A DNA stretch of 64,000 nt from Lunularia cruciata. Its lineage: Eukaryota > Streptophyta > Marchantiopsida > Lunulariales > Lunulariaceae. The DNA is taken from the NCBI GenBank assembly GCA_948567375.1, contig OX419755.1, forward strand, positions 52,656,291-52,720,290, in the 5' to 3' direction. The translations under genes and the position numbers were made by a program. Below, piece by piece: positions 1 to 10,944 of this stretch (position 1 is the first letter of the stretch; every line of letters starts with the position of its first letter). Under the pieces are notes generated by a model. That model saw only the letters and a list, made by a program, of their open reading frames with translations, was not told where the DNA came from and searched no databases.

Positions 1-2822
1 GATGAGCGTGATTTGGTGGTGAAGGAGGTTGTGCATCCTCCTCAAGGTTACAAGTATGGGGAACTTCTGATACTTTGGTGGCAAGGGTTGCACCACAAGT
101 AGTAGTTGCTCCAGTTCTTGCACCTCCACTAAATGATCCACTTCAAACCATCACAAAACAACTTGCAGATCTCAAGATCAATGTGGTGCAACTATGGGAG
201 AAGAGAGAGGTGGATCAGAATGTGGAGAGAGGGCCTAGGATTCATGGAATTATCCATATAGAGGAGGAAAACCAAACAACAATTTCAATGAGAGAAATTT
301 TTTTGGTTGTGGAGGAAGAGGCCATATCCAAAGGAATTGACCAAGTTCCACTTACCATGGAAGAAGGGGTTATGAGGAAGCCAATAGAGGGAAAGAGGGA
401 GGTAGTGAAACCCAAGTGGATCCTAATCCAAACAAAGGTAAGGAGATAGCATCTATGGATGTGGTTGAGAGCAAGTATGAGAAGAGAGAGTGCTCAAACT
501 CTAGGAGTCTTAATTTGGAGCTTTTTGCACAAGAGAAGAAGCGAGCTTGTTTTGCAGAGGATGTGCACTCTTCTCAAGGATTTACTCCTAGCCAAGATAC
601 TCTTATTACTACTAGGAGCACTTGCACAAGCACTTCAACACATCAACAACAAGACTCCAAGGAAGAAGTTGGGGATGGAGGACTTCTTGATCTCAAAGCA
701 ACAATGGAACTACAATGTCTTGGAGGATATTGGTAGTCACAAGGCTAACATCATAGTGGGCAAATTAATTGCTTTGAATCCTATTTTGAGAAAGGAGCTT
801 AGAGGTGGTTTGAGTTCTATAACAAGCAAGAGGAAGAAGGCAAAAGTTCCAATATCAATGGGAGTGGTGGATGCCAAACCATCACCATGGAAGGCTTGTA
901 AATATGCCTTCAAGATTGATGTGAGAGTAAATGGTCACAACATCAAGGATGCATTGGTTGATAGAGGATAAGCATTGAATGCCATGTCAGAAAGGTTGAT
1001 GAAGAAGTTGGTATGATACCCTCAAGACCTTCAACATTTGTGGTGAGCATGGCAAACAAGCAACAAGTTCAACCAGTAGGGGTGATGGATAAAGTGGTAA
1101 TTTCAATTATGGGAATTCAAAATCTCATGACTTTCCAAGTCTTGAAGGATTCAAGCTATGACCTACTTCTTAGGAGACCATGGTTGAGAGCGGCATGCAC
1201 AATTGATCGATGGCACAAAGGGTACTCAAGGATTGGGTCATCAAACCATAGAGTATGTGACTAACACCACCAACACTTCACATTTTTTAGATAAACTATC
1301 TTCTGATTATTGGGAATCAGATTTGAAGAAGGAGCGTCAGGTGTGGACACAAGCATGGAGGAGGAGACTTCCGTGGAGGAGGATGAATCAGAATCGGATT
1401 CAGATGTGTATCCCTTGTGTGCTATGGATTTTGCACCTAAGCCAAAGGTTTTGAAGGACCTAGATAAATCACCATTGACACTTGAGGAGGTAGAGAGAAG
1501 GTTAGCTACCCTCAAGTATAGCCCAAATGTTACCAAGGAGGAGAAGGTGATATTTGAGGAGATTTTTTGCAAGTTCATCCATGTGTTTGCTTTCAATTAC
1601 AAGGATTTGAAGGAAGTCACCTTGGAGGAGCACAAGATAGAGTTGGAGTCACATGCAAGACCAATCCGCCAAAAGTAATGTCGCATCAGCCCACCAATAT
1701 CTTTGGTTGTGAAGTAGGAGATTGTTAAGCTCAAGGAGGCTTGATTTATCTTTGAGGTGGAGAATTCAGAATGAGTGTCTCCAATTGTCATTGTGAAGAA
1801 AAAGAATGGCAAGCTTTGAGTATGTGTGGATTACAAGAAGCTCAATGTTGTTACCAAGAAGGAATACTACCCATTACCATTCATTGATGAGATCTTGGAG
1901 GAGGTTGCAGGTCATGAGAGGTATAGTTTTGGAGATGGTTATAGTGGATATAACCAAATCAAGATTGCACCAGAGCATCAACAACTCACCACATTCACCA
2001 CCCTTGGGGAACTTATGCGTTCAAGGTCATGCCTTTTGGGCTTTGCAATGCTACAGCCACATTCCAATGGTTCATGAATAAGGTATTTTAACCTTTCATT
2101 GGGAAATTTATGAGAGACTTCATTGATGACTTTTGTGTCTATGGGAGCAAGGAGGAGCACTTTGATCACCTAATCAAGGTCTTGCAATGCTTGGATGAAG
2201 CAAATGCATCATCAACCCAAAGAAGTATATTTTTGGATGTGAAGAAGGTCTACTTTTGGGGCACATCATCTCCAAGGATGGAATAGCAATTGATCCTAAG
2301 AAGGTGAGGAAAGTCTCAGACCTTCCATTCCCTTCAAGCTTGACAAAGTTACTCCAATTCTTGGGGATTTTTGGGTACTATAGGAGGTTTGTCTTCTCAT
2401 TTTCCAACAAGGCTTATGCATTGACCATCTACATGAAGAAGGGTGTAGATTACATGGTGACTTTAGAAGACAAGGAGGCTCTCAAAGCTTTTGAGGAGCT
2501 CAAGCAATCCCTTGTTGTAGCTCTAATTCTTGCTTAACCTGATTGGAGTAAGCCTTTCATCCTCTACATTGATGCTTCTAATGAAGCTATAGGATGCACT
2601 CTTAGTCAATTAGACCAAGATGGGCATGATCATCCAACAACTTATGCTAGTAGACAAATGGTTTCAGTAGAGAAGACTTCTTTGTCATAGAGAGAGAAGG
2701 GTTGGCAGTGATCTTTGGTCTCAAAAAGTTTAGACCCTACTTGATTGGAGGGAAAGCTACTATTGTCAAAGATCACAAGGCTTTGATCTTCAACAAGCCT
2801 AATGTGGAAGGGAGACTAGCAA
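1..2822 (+). pseudogene. A1 gag-protease-RT-RNase H remnant, first block
   Basis: Translations in all three forward frames align piecewise with residues about 182-1130 of the intact family A polyprotein, so at least several frameshifts separate the pieces. The gag CCHC knuckle near 290-340 has lost its first Cys (Phe) and its last Cys. The protease active-site region near 960 reads DRG followed by a stop where the intact copies have DGGS. The RT box near 2120 still reads IDDF. The block ends inside RNase H, exactly where B1 inserted; the reading resumes at 10153. No product is expected. Confidence 0.9.
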
Positions 2823-3234
2823 TGTAACAATATGGAGTTAAGCGATGAAGTTAGTTGGGCTTACAAAGTAGCACATAAGACAAATTAGCCTAGAATATTT
2901 TGGAAATATCTAGGAAGCTTCTTGGGAAGCTTCCCGGCTAGCTTAGCTTGCACCTCAAGTAAGTAGCTTCTAGAAGGAAGCTTTTAGCTTAGCTTGCATG
3001 CCAAGTAGGCGGCTTCTAGAAGGAAGCTACTTGAGAAGCTTCGTAGTTAACTTGGCTTGCACTCTAAGAAAGCGGCTTGAGGAAGCTTCTTGAGAAGCTT
3101 CCCAAGGGCCTTGTATGCTACCTATAAATACCAAATCCAAAGCTCATGCTAGGCATTTGGAGCTTTCTCACATTCAAGTGTCCCAATGTGAGTATCTATT
3201 CTCCTAATTCTCTCCTCCGTCTTGGTCTTTAACA
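2823..3234 (+). repeat. B1 5' LTR
   Basis: It starts TGTAACAATATGG, ends TTTAACA, and matches the 3' LTR at 9737-10147. U3 holds HindIII-core-rich (AAGCTT) imperfect repeats, here with one shortened unit, followed by a TATA box (tataaata, 3123-3130). Confidence 0.93.
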
Positions 3235-3235
3235 T

Positions 3236-3247
3236 TGGTATCAGAGC
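3236..3247 (+). promoter_or_regulatory. B1 primer-binding site (initiator Met tRNA)
   Basis: tggtatcagagc lies one base after the LTR. It is complementary to the 3' end of plant initiator Met tRNA, the usual minus-strand primer of chromovirus-type elements. Confidence 0.9.
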
Positions 3248-3505
3248 AAGAATGGGATGGATGGAATTTATGGACCACCAAATCCACTTCCGCCAAACCA
3301 TTGGGATTTTCATGTCTAGATATTACCCAAGCACCGCTTCACACAATTCATCACCTCACGCTTTGGGTAGGATTTTCTACATATGATCACCGTGTCTGAG
3401 GAACCCTTGATACTTCCGGTTGTCACTTATGGAGAAAGGTGGACATGTTGTATCTATGTGTTAATCAATTAGATAAATTGGGAGTAGTAGGATAGAGTAG
3501 TAGTT
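3248..3505 (+). other. B1 untranslated leader
   Basis: About 260 bp between PBS and the gag start. It is collinear with 17305-17562 in B2 and with 47397-47575 in B3. No other feature was seen. Confidence 0.7.
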
Positions 3506-4432
3506 ATGGCAGCAATACTGGATGATATCCTTACGATGTAGCAACAAATCGAGCACCTTACTCAATTGTTGGATGAATGAGACCAACAACAACAACAAGA
3601 TCATATAGAGAGAGCGCTAGTCTGAGATGGAGAAGATTCTATTTGGTTTCCAAAACCCAAGGTGTTTGAAGGCAAGAATCTTCCAAGCACAATGGAGAAT
3701 TTTGTGTTTTATTGCAAACGTTACTTCAAAGCCACCAATCTTCAAGATGAACAAAAATAGTTTCTCTTTGCTTCTAGCCAATTGGATGGTGTGGCAAAAC
3801 TTTGGTGGCGAGTCCAAGTAGAGAAAGCTGAATGACACATTGTTGCACCAATCTTGACATGGACAAAATTCAAGGATGCAATACTTGGTTGATTTCAAAC
3901 TATAAATGTCACCCAAGCTGCACAAGATAAATTAGTGGAGTTGAAGCAGATTGGCTCCATAAGAGGCTACATCACACAATTTCATAACATCATCATGCAA
4001 ATTCTAGAGATACATGATGAGAAGTTCTAGATCAATTTTTGCGGGGATTGAAGTCACAAACCAAATTGGAGGTGACCATGCAAGAACCAAAAAATGTAGA
4101 AGAAGCCATGCAATCGGCTGAGCGCTTTGAATCCTTGGTTGTGACAACTTGGTCTTGACCTCAACTTACACCAAACTTACCAATACCATATGCACGGGTG
4201 GAAGAACCAGCACCAATGGAGATTGATGCTATCCAATGGAGGCCACTTGGTGCAGCGGATAGAGAAAGATTGCAACAAAATGGAGGTTGTTTTTATTGTT
4301 GCCAAGTTGGACATCACATTGCTGAATGTCTACTTAGGAATGGGTGACCTCGACAAGTTGCCCAGATGGAGTTTGTGGAACCAAATGATCAAGGAAACAA
4401 AGAATCCCAGTAGGAGATTTTGAGCCGCCTAT
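3506..4432 (+). pseudogene. B1 gag remnant
   Basis: The likely original start is the ATG at 3506, matched by the ATG at 17563 in B2. Fragments in shifted frames show a retrotransposon gag core around 3620-4130. A good CCHC knuckle of spacing C-x2-C-x4-H-x4-C (CFYCCQVGHHIAEC) lies at 4288-4329. Stops and frameshifts interrupt it. Gag would form the cytoplasmic particle that packages the element RNA; this copy cannot make it. Confidence 0.85.
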
Positions 4433-5791
4433 TGGGAGCTTGATTAGTTCCAATAGGATTGAAGGCTCTACCTATGCAAGTTTGTTTCACTTGCAAGGTA
4501 CAATATCTGATTGGGGTTGTAGGATTTTGGTTGACTCATGAAATTTAGAGAATTGCATGTCTATGTAAGTAGCAAAGGAATTGGGTATTCCTATCAAGCC
4601 TGTGATTGGAAGTAGATTGATGGTGGCGGATGGTAGAAAGGGTTTTGCATTCTGCACCTTGCATCTTGTTACCTTCAAGATTGGGAAGGAGTATTTAGAG
4701 TGTATGAGGTTTGTAGTGGCACCTCTACACTATGATATCATTTTGGGTCTACCTTGGCTTGAATGTCATAAGGTTCAATTTGATTGGACCTCAAGCAAAA
4801 TTCAAGTACAACACCAAGGTAGGAATTTCTGGTTAGGTTGTCTGGGATCTCTGAGTAAGACACCTAAGAATAGTCAGTCCCAAGATGGGAAGTTTGTCCA
4901 GAAGGTAGCCATAAAGTGAACCTTGAAGGAAGTGGAGTCCCAAGATGGGAAGATTGTCAAGAAGGCAACCATGGAGCAAGCTTGGAAGAGAGATGAGTCC
5001 CTTGAAGAGAAGTTGGTTAGTAAAGCAGCCATAGAGCAAGCTTTGGAGGAAGATAAGTCTATATTTGCGGTGTGGATCAAGCCAATTGCACAAGAACAAT
5101 CAAGCAATGGTTGATTGGATAGTTCAAGAGTTTGTAGACATGTTTCCAAATGATCTTCCAAAGGGATAACCCTCCGATCGAGGTATGCCCTTCAAGATTG
5201 AGTTATTGCTGGGTAGTACTCCAATGAGTAGAGCAATCTTTGGCTCTCACCAAAGGAGTTGGAGGAGTTGCAAACAACACTTAAAGAGTTTTTTGAGAAA
5301 GACTTCATACAACATAGTACCTCTCCTTGGGGAGCACCAGTACTATTTGTTCCAAAGAAGGATGGAGGACTTCATTTTTGTATTGATTACCATGGACTCA
5401 ATAAGCAAACCGTGAAGAATGCATATCCCTTGCCTTGGATTGATGACTTGCTTGATCAACTAAGTGGAGCATGCTACTTTTCCAAGTTGGATCTTTGTAG
5501 TGGCTATTGGCAGATTCCTATTGATAGAGAGGATGTGCAAAAGACTACCTTTCATACAAGGTATGGGCATTTTGAGTGGAGAGTTCTACCTTTCGGACTC
5601 ACTAATGCTCTAATAGCCTTCATGGATCATATGCATTGGGTGTTGGATGGACTAGTGGATTGGTCTATGATGGTGTTCTTGGAAGATATCTTAATTTATA
5701 GTAAGATAGAGGTAGAACATGTGAATCATGTGCAAGAATTCATAAGACGCCTACGACAATGGAAATTTTACTACAAGAAGTCAAAGTGTGT
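4433..5791 (+). pseudogene. B1 protease and N-terminal RT remnant
   Basis: The protease region (about 4500-4900) aligns with B2, but its DSGS active site is disrupted. RT follows at about 5185-5791; the longest piece (5259-5791) has the fingers/palm motifs, the LPFGL box and FLED near 5680 where FLDD is expected, so the first Asp of the catalytic pair is replaced by Glu. The frame is cut at 5792 by C1 just after KKSKC. The last five bases (5787-5791, tgtgt) are the left target duplication of C1, one base different from tgtgc on the right. Confidence 0.88.
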
Positions 5792-7490
5792 TGTGACAAC
5801 CCGGCAAATATCACTTTTGCGGTAATCGGGTAAGTAAAGTTTGTTCCCGTAGAGATACGAGTCAGAAATGTCCAAACACAAAGTCAAACAGTAACAATGT
5901 AGTTCTTTCTTGAGTTCTTTAATCTCTCAAGTAGAAACTACACCTAGAAGAGAGTAACAAGCACTAATTCACAGTCTTGTCACAAAGTAACACTCCTTAA
6001 TCACAACTCCATCAAATCTTTCTAAATAATCTTGATTGTGATGATTCAGGCTCTCCCAAAAATGGCACTTCACTGCAAAATGACTTTGCCTCAGAATTAT
6101 GTTCCACTCCTCCACTGAAGGCACAACTTCCTCGATCAAAATTGCTTCACATCAACTTTGCACTGCACTCACAAATGCAGAATACTACCAACACTACAAT
6201 TCCTCTCAGATCTGTCAAGGCATTGCTGCGATTGCACTTCACTCAAGATCAAACACACAAAATGAAGATCAAGGCTGTGGAATCCAACATCCAACAAGCA
6301 CTCTGACTTGCACTTCAAAATTCTTCACACACTCACAAACACAATTGCAAAGTTGATACTTGAAATCAAGCTCAAGCAACAAGCACTGCTTCACAACACT
6401 TCACTTTATCTACTCTCAGAAATTATGAGCACTGAACAACATTTGACTGCGAATGCCACTCTTAAGTAGTGAAGCAATCGATAGTTCTAACAACTATACC
6501 GTTCTACAACAACTCTTCTAACCTGTAGATCCAAAATGACAATGCACCTCTTCATATCTGCCTCTTCAAATCTCAAAACTGTAACTACTCCGATCCAATG
6601 TCTACTTCTTCCTTGGCTTTCAAACCCAAACTTGAAGTAATCTTTCAAACCCAAACTTGAAGTGGCTCCCTACTTTGAGCCTGCCTCCTTCCCGAGTACA
6701 AGTCTCCAATCTGACTCTGTCCAGCGAGCCGGATTTCCTCTCTTCCTTTCTTCCTCGGGTCCATCGAGACACTTACTCTTGATGATTTCTGTCATGAATC
6801 CTGGAAAACTTACATTCTAGTTCCATGCCAGAAATGTGATCCAAAGTCGGCTCAAGACTTTGATCCTTGCTATCACGTCTAACTTCCGAATTGCATGATT
6901 TTTCACTGCAAATTTGGAGTTCTTCTTCCTCCTCCCATCTCTTCTACTTTCTCACTCTCTCTCAATTTCACTCTCGTGACTTCTCCCTTGCGCATTAACA
7001 CGATTCCAACTCTATTTCCCTTCCTCCGATCACTTGCAAGATGACTTCTCAACGGCGAAGGAAAATTACTTGACATTTCGTCGTTGCAAGTTTGATTTTT
7101 ATAGAGTTGTGCTTCTTTGTCTTTTGTCACTTCGAGTTTCTACCAAGAAATCACACCTCCGGCATGCACCTATCACTGTCAATAAACCTTTGCACGTATG
7201 GCTGCCAGGTTTTAAACGGCCTCTTCTTGAATTTCTTGCCCTGACGAAAGGTTGTTAAACTGTCTTCACCTCGGGTTGAGCTCCCCCCGATACGAAGACA
7301 TTTTACTTTGGGTTGTATGTTGACAGGGCATTTCCGAGTACTTTGCCTTATGACCCGAAGTCACTTTACTTCGGGTTTCACCCTGAAGACTCTTTTCTTT
7401 GCCTTCTTCGGCCATACATCCGCAATCCGACTTCTCTATACACTTCTTCTCCTTTATTTTGAAAAAAAAACAAAAAATGTCGGCACCACA
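5792..7490. mobile_element. C1: 1.7 kb TGTG...CACA unit nested in B1 RT
   Basis: The unit begins TGTGACAACCCGG and ends GTCGGCACCACA; the ends are imperfect inverted repeats (TGTG...CCGRCA). It is flanked by tgtgt/tgtgc, and removing it restores the B1 RT frame (KC then AFWQKKVTF). The same unit in inverted orientation and longer form is C2 (26312-30163). The TG...CA ends and 5-bp duplication point to an LTR-type integrase product, either a solo LTR or a non-autonomous derivative. I see no PBS, PPT or internal LTR pair. The ORFs inside it are short and not conserved in C2. Confidence 0.85.
6617..6663 (+). repeat. 22-bp tandem duplication at the C1 deletion junction
   Basis: ctttcaaacccaaacttgaagt occurs twice (6617-6638, 6642-6663). 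It sits where C1, compared with C2, lacks about 2.15 kb of internal sequence. Confidence 0.75.
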
Positions 7491-8230
7491 TGTGCCTTTT
7501 GGCAGAAGAAGGTTACCTTCTTGGGTCATAAGATCTCATAAGAGGGGATCAAAATGGAAGAAGAGAAAATCAAAGCTATTACTGATTAGCCTACCCGACT
7601 AGCCTAGCCAACTAAACAAGGATGCTATAGAAGTACAGGCATTCAATAGATTGGCCAATTTTTACCGACAGTTTATCCATTATTATGCTCATGTGGTTGC
7701 ACCATTGACTTACCTCTTGGGAAAGAACTTGAGCTTCCACTTGACCACCAAGCATGAAGAAGCATTCCAAAAGTTAAAGCATATGGTGTCTTCAAGACCC
7801 ATTCTTCAACCATGTGATCCTCAACTACCCTGTGTGGTTTACTTTGATGCTTCTAAATTTGCAATTGGAGCTATGCTGCAACAAGAATTCCCAAATGGAT
7901 TCCATCCCATTGGCTTTGCGTCTCACTGACTCAATATGGCCAAACAAAACTACTCTGCTCAAGATTGAGAACAACTTGCAATGGTATACACCACCAAGGT
8001 ATGGAGGCATTACCTCTTGGGGAAACAAGTGATCATGCGAATTGATCATAAACCATTGTTGCAGACCTTACACTTAGAACAAATGAAGAGTCAACATCAT
8101 TGATGGGAAGAACAACTCCAACTATATGACATCAAACTTGAGTACAAACCAGGTTGGTTCATGTCATCCCTGATGCTTTACCACGACGACCTAATTTGAA
8201 GTCTCTTCCTCTCATCACAACGGCAATTTA
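7491..8230 (+). pseudogene. B1 RT connection and RNase H remnant
   Basis: Coding resumes after C1 with the VTFLGHKIS block, then the RT thumb and the 'NFYRQFIHYYAHVVAPL' region (7651-7929), then RNase H with YFDASKFAIGAM. Compared with B2 there are several stops (for example after FASH at 7927) and a short garbled segment near 7590-7640. This is the portion that would degrade the RNA strand during reverse transcription. Confidence 0.85.
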
Positions 8231-9721
8231 AATAGTGTTAGTCGACTCCAAGGTCCAAAATGAGTTTCAGTCAGCTCTACACCAAGATCCATTCTTCCAA
8301 ATGGTACATGGTTGCCTTACCGCATGCAATAAGGAGTACAACACCTTCTCCATCAAGGAGTGCCTTTTATTCCATGAGGACTGGATCTATGTTCTAACTA
8401 AAGGTGATCTTTGACTTGTGCACCTTCAAGAAGCCCATGATTTACCCATTGCTGGTCACATGGTGTGGACAAGACCGTAGGTACCCTCCAACGTCAATGG
8501 TGGTGGGCCAACATGACACAAGATGTTCAAGAATTTGTCCAATTGTGTGAGAGTTGCCAATGTAACAAGGCCAACAACTAGAAGCGGAGTGGACTCCTTC
8601 AACCACTTGCCGTTCCATCCACTCGCTGGGAGCATGTGAGCTTGGATCTCATCACATCCTTGCTAAAGACAAAACAAGGACACACTACAATCGTGGTGTT
8701 TGTGGATAAGCTTAGTAAGCAAATCCACTTGGCACCAACCTATGATACCGTGGATGCTCCAACCTTAGCGCAAATCTACTTCAATAATGTCTTCAAGCAT
8801 CATGGGATGCCATGTGTACTCATCTCCGATCGTGATCCTCAATTTACCAAGAAGTTTTGGCAAGCACTCTTCCAGATACTCTGCACCAAGCTTGCTTTGT
8901 CTACGGCCTATCATCCTCAAACTGATGGAAAAACCAAATGTACAAATCATACATTGGAGGATATATTGCGTGCTTTTGTCAATGTACACCATACCAATTG
9001 GGACAAATGTCTTGTAATTGCAAAATTTGCCTACAACAATTCTAAACAAGCAAGCACTGGATTTTCTCCTTTCTTTCTCAATTTTGGCCAATATCCACTT
9101 GTTCTAGATTCTCTTCATGCTCCTCTTCCATCTTAGGTTCCTCATACTTCCACATTCTTAACCCTTATATCCCAATCTCTCCAACAAGCCAACTCTCACC
9201 ACCTTGTTGCTCAGATTTGCCAAAAACAATATGCGGACCACCATTGTCATGATCTCACCTTTGAAGTCAATGATAAAGTCATGTTATCCTCTAGTAACCT
9301 CCCTCTCCCACTTGATACCCAAGTTTGTAAACTTGCATCTAATTAGATAAGACCCTTTGCTATCACCCAAATTGTCTCTCTTGTTGTTTATCGACTTGCC
9401 TTGCCTTGTCACATGCGATATCCATCCTATCTTTCATGCTTCCAAGTTGAAATTCTTTGTTCCTAACCCCTCATCCTTTTCCTCTTAAGTCCAACCTCCT
9501 CCTCTTCTAGTCCCTATCAATGATCATGAGGAGTACAAAGTTGATTGTATCCTTGTGTGTCACCATATTCAACAAGGCTGTTGCCAACATACTGAGTACA
9601 AGGTCCATTGGAAATGGTATCCCCTTCATGATGCCACATGGAAACCTCTTCTCACCTCCAGAATGCACAAATGGTCATCCAAGAATTTGAAGCTTCACTG
9701 GCAACGAGGATGTCACCAACT
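8231..9721 (+). pseudogene. B1 integrase and chromodomain remnant
   Basis: The longest open piece (8636-9136, 166 residues) covers the integrase core with SLDLI (first Asp) and ISDRDPQF (second Asp). Where the DD35E glutamate is expected the sequence reads DGKTKCTN, that is Lys (aaa). Downstream (about 9290-9700) are the C-terminal domain and a chromodomain-like block matching B2 21790-21909, with several Arg to Cys or Gln changes. Chromodomains steer related integrases to chromatin marks. The copy is non-functional. Confidence 0.85.
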
Positions 9722-9736
9722 AGCAGTGGGGGAGTA
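9722..9736 (+). promoter_or_regulatory. B1 polypurine tract
   Basis: The purine-rich agcagtgggggagta lies immediately before the 3' LTR, the position of the plus-strand primer. Confidence 0.8.
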
Positions 9737-10147
9737 TGTAACAATATGGAGTTTAGCGATGAAGTTAGTCGGGCTTACAAAGTAGCACATAAGACAAATT
9801 AGCCTAGAATATTCCAAAAGTATCTAAGAAGCTTCTTGGGAAGCTTCCTAAGTAGCTTAGCTTGCACCTCAAGTAAGTAACTTCTAGACGCTTCCAACTA
9901 GCTTAGCTTGCATGCCAAGTAGGCGGCTTCTAGAAGGAAGCTACTTGAGAAGCTTCTTAGTTAACTTGGCTTGCACTCTAAGAAAGAGGCTTGAGGAAGC
10001 TTCTTGAGAAGCTTCCCAAAGGCCTTGTATGCTACCTATAAATACAAAGCCAAAGCTCATGCTAGGCATTTGGAGCTTTCCCACATTCAAGTGTCCCAAT
10101 GTGAGTTTCCATTCTCCTATCTCTCTTCTTGGTCTCGGTCTTTTACA
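9737..10147 (+). repeat. B1 3' LTR
   Basis: TGTAACAATATGG to TTTTACA, 411 bp, same architecture as the 5' LTR. TATA box tataaata at 10037-10044. It is followed by the target duplication agcaa. Confidence 0.93.
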
Positions 10148-10450
10148 AGCAAGGTAGATGATACTCTTGCTGAGTATGACTACACCATTGAGGATAGGCC
10201 AAGGAAGAAACATGCAAATGCAGATTTTTATCTAGGATCTATGATCATGATGGAGATGGGGATGGGGATTTTCAAGGATTGTCTTGATTACTACAAAACT
10301 TGTCATGTTTGTCAAGCTTTTGCTAGAAAGTCTACATCCACTCCACCATTTAGAGAAATTCCATTGCTAGGACCTTTTGAGAAGTGGGGAATTGAATTGA
10401 GTCAAAAGAACCCCAAGGAACATTTGGTACATTGTGGTAGTTACTGATTA
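10148..10450 (+). pseudogene. A1 RNase H end and integrase zinc region, second block
   Basis: Sequence resumes at the A1 RNase H break, then jumps from the RNase H/tether region to the integrase HHCC region near 10250. About 344 bp present in A2 (42587-42930) are missing. The junction lies in a purine-rich ggagatgggg stretch that offers microhomology. CHVCQ of the zinc-binding motif is present. The block ends at the insert at 10451. Confidence 0.88.
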
Positions 10451-10944
10451 GTAACGGTCCATGCATGAAAGATAGAAGAGCCTCTGAGAATAGAAGATAC
10501 ATGTCACTTGCAGTGACAATGGCTCCAAATTAACATTATGAGACAATTTCATTCAGTTCCAAGAGCAAAAACAGGTTAGACTAGCCCCACAAAGGAAGAA
10601 CTAGAGACCCAAATCTAAAGCAATGGACAATGGTCAATTATCATCAATGCACGAGAAAAGGAGCCTTTAATAGCAATCAGGATGAAAAAACAGCAGAAAA
10701 TAGGGGGCAACAGGCTAGAGGTTTCCAAGATCCTGAATGAGTCGGAGAAGAAAGTTCTCCTCATCGGATGGACTGGACTTCTGTCCGTTTGTCAATGGAT
10801 GTGAAGGACGGACGGAAGGACATGTCTGTCCATTGTAGTACATGGACCGGGGTTGCTTCCTTCTGTCTGGAGTCTCTGCCTTGCTGGCCTGGTCTGCTCG
10901 AGAGAACAGCTGCAATAGTGGCAACTATTCCCTTTACCTTACCA
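10451..10944. other. Foreign 0.49 kb insert in A1 integrase (filler DNA or retrosequence)
   Basis: The insert is unlike any other sequence in the window and is visibly richer in G and C in its right half. It is bounded by the 12-bp repeat agttactgatta (10439-10450, 10945-10956). Its last bases repeat the A1 sequence that follows the break (ccttaccaag, 10937-10946), so the junction can also be read as a 20-bp local tandem duplication around filler DNA. The minus strand has a 69-codon ORF (10924-10715, starting MPLLQLFSRADQ and ending RLIQDLGNL) followed by UTR-like sequence. It could be a captured host exon or 3' end. There is no poly(A) tail and no clear terminal inverted repeat. I do not recognise the protein. 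Confidence 0.6.

Larger units (their letters stand above)
2823..10147 (+). mobile_element. B1: chromovirus-type gypsy element nested in A1
   Basis: The element runs from TGTAACAATATGG to TTTTACA and is flanked by the 5-bp target duplication agcaa (2818-2822 and 10148-10152). Removing it rejoins the A1 RNase H sequence. Order: 5' LTR, initiator-Met PBS, leader, gag with CCHC knuckle, protease, RT, RNase H, integrase, chromodomain, PPT, 3' LTR. It is itself interrupted by C1. All coding regions are broken. Without C1 it is about 5.6 kb, the same as B2. Confidence 0.96.

Noticed and set aside
10451-10944. Mutator-type or other MITE with terminal inverted repeats
   Set aside because: The two ends are not complementary, and the flanking repeat is 12 bp or part of a 20-bp local duplication.
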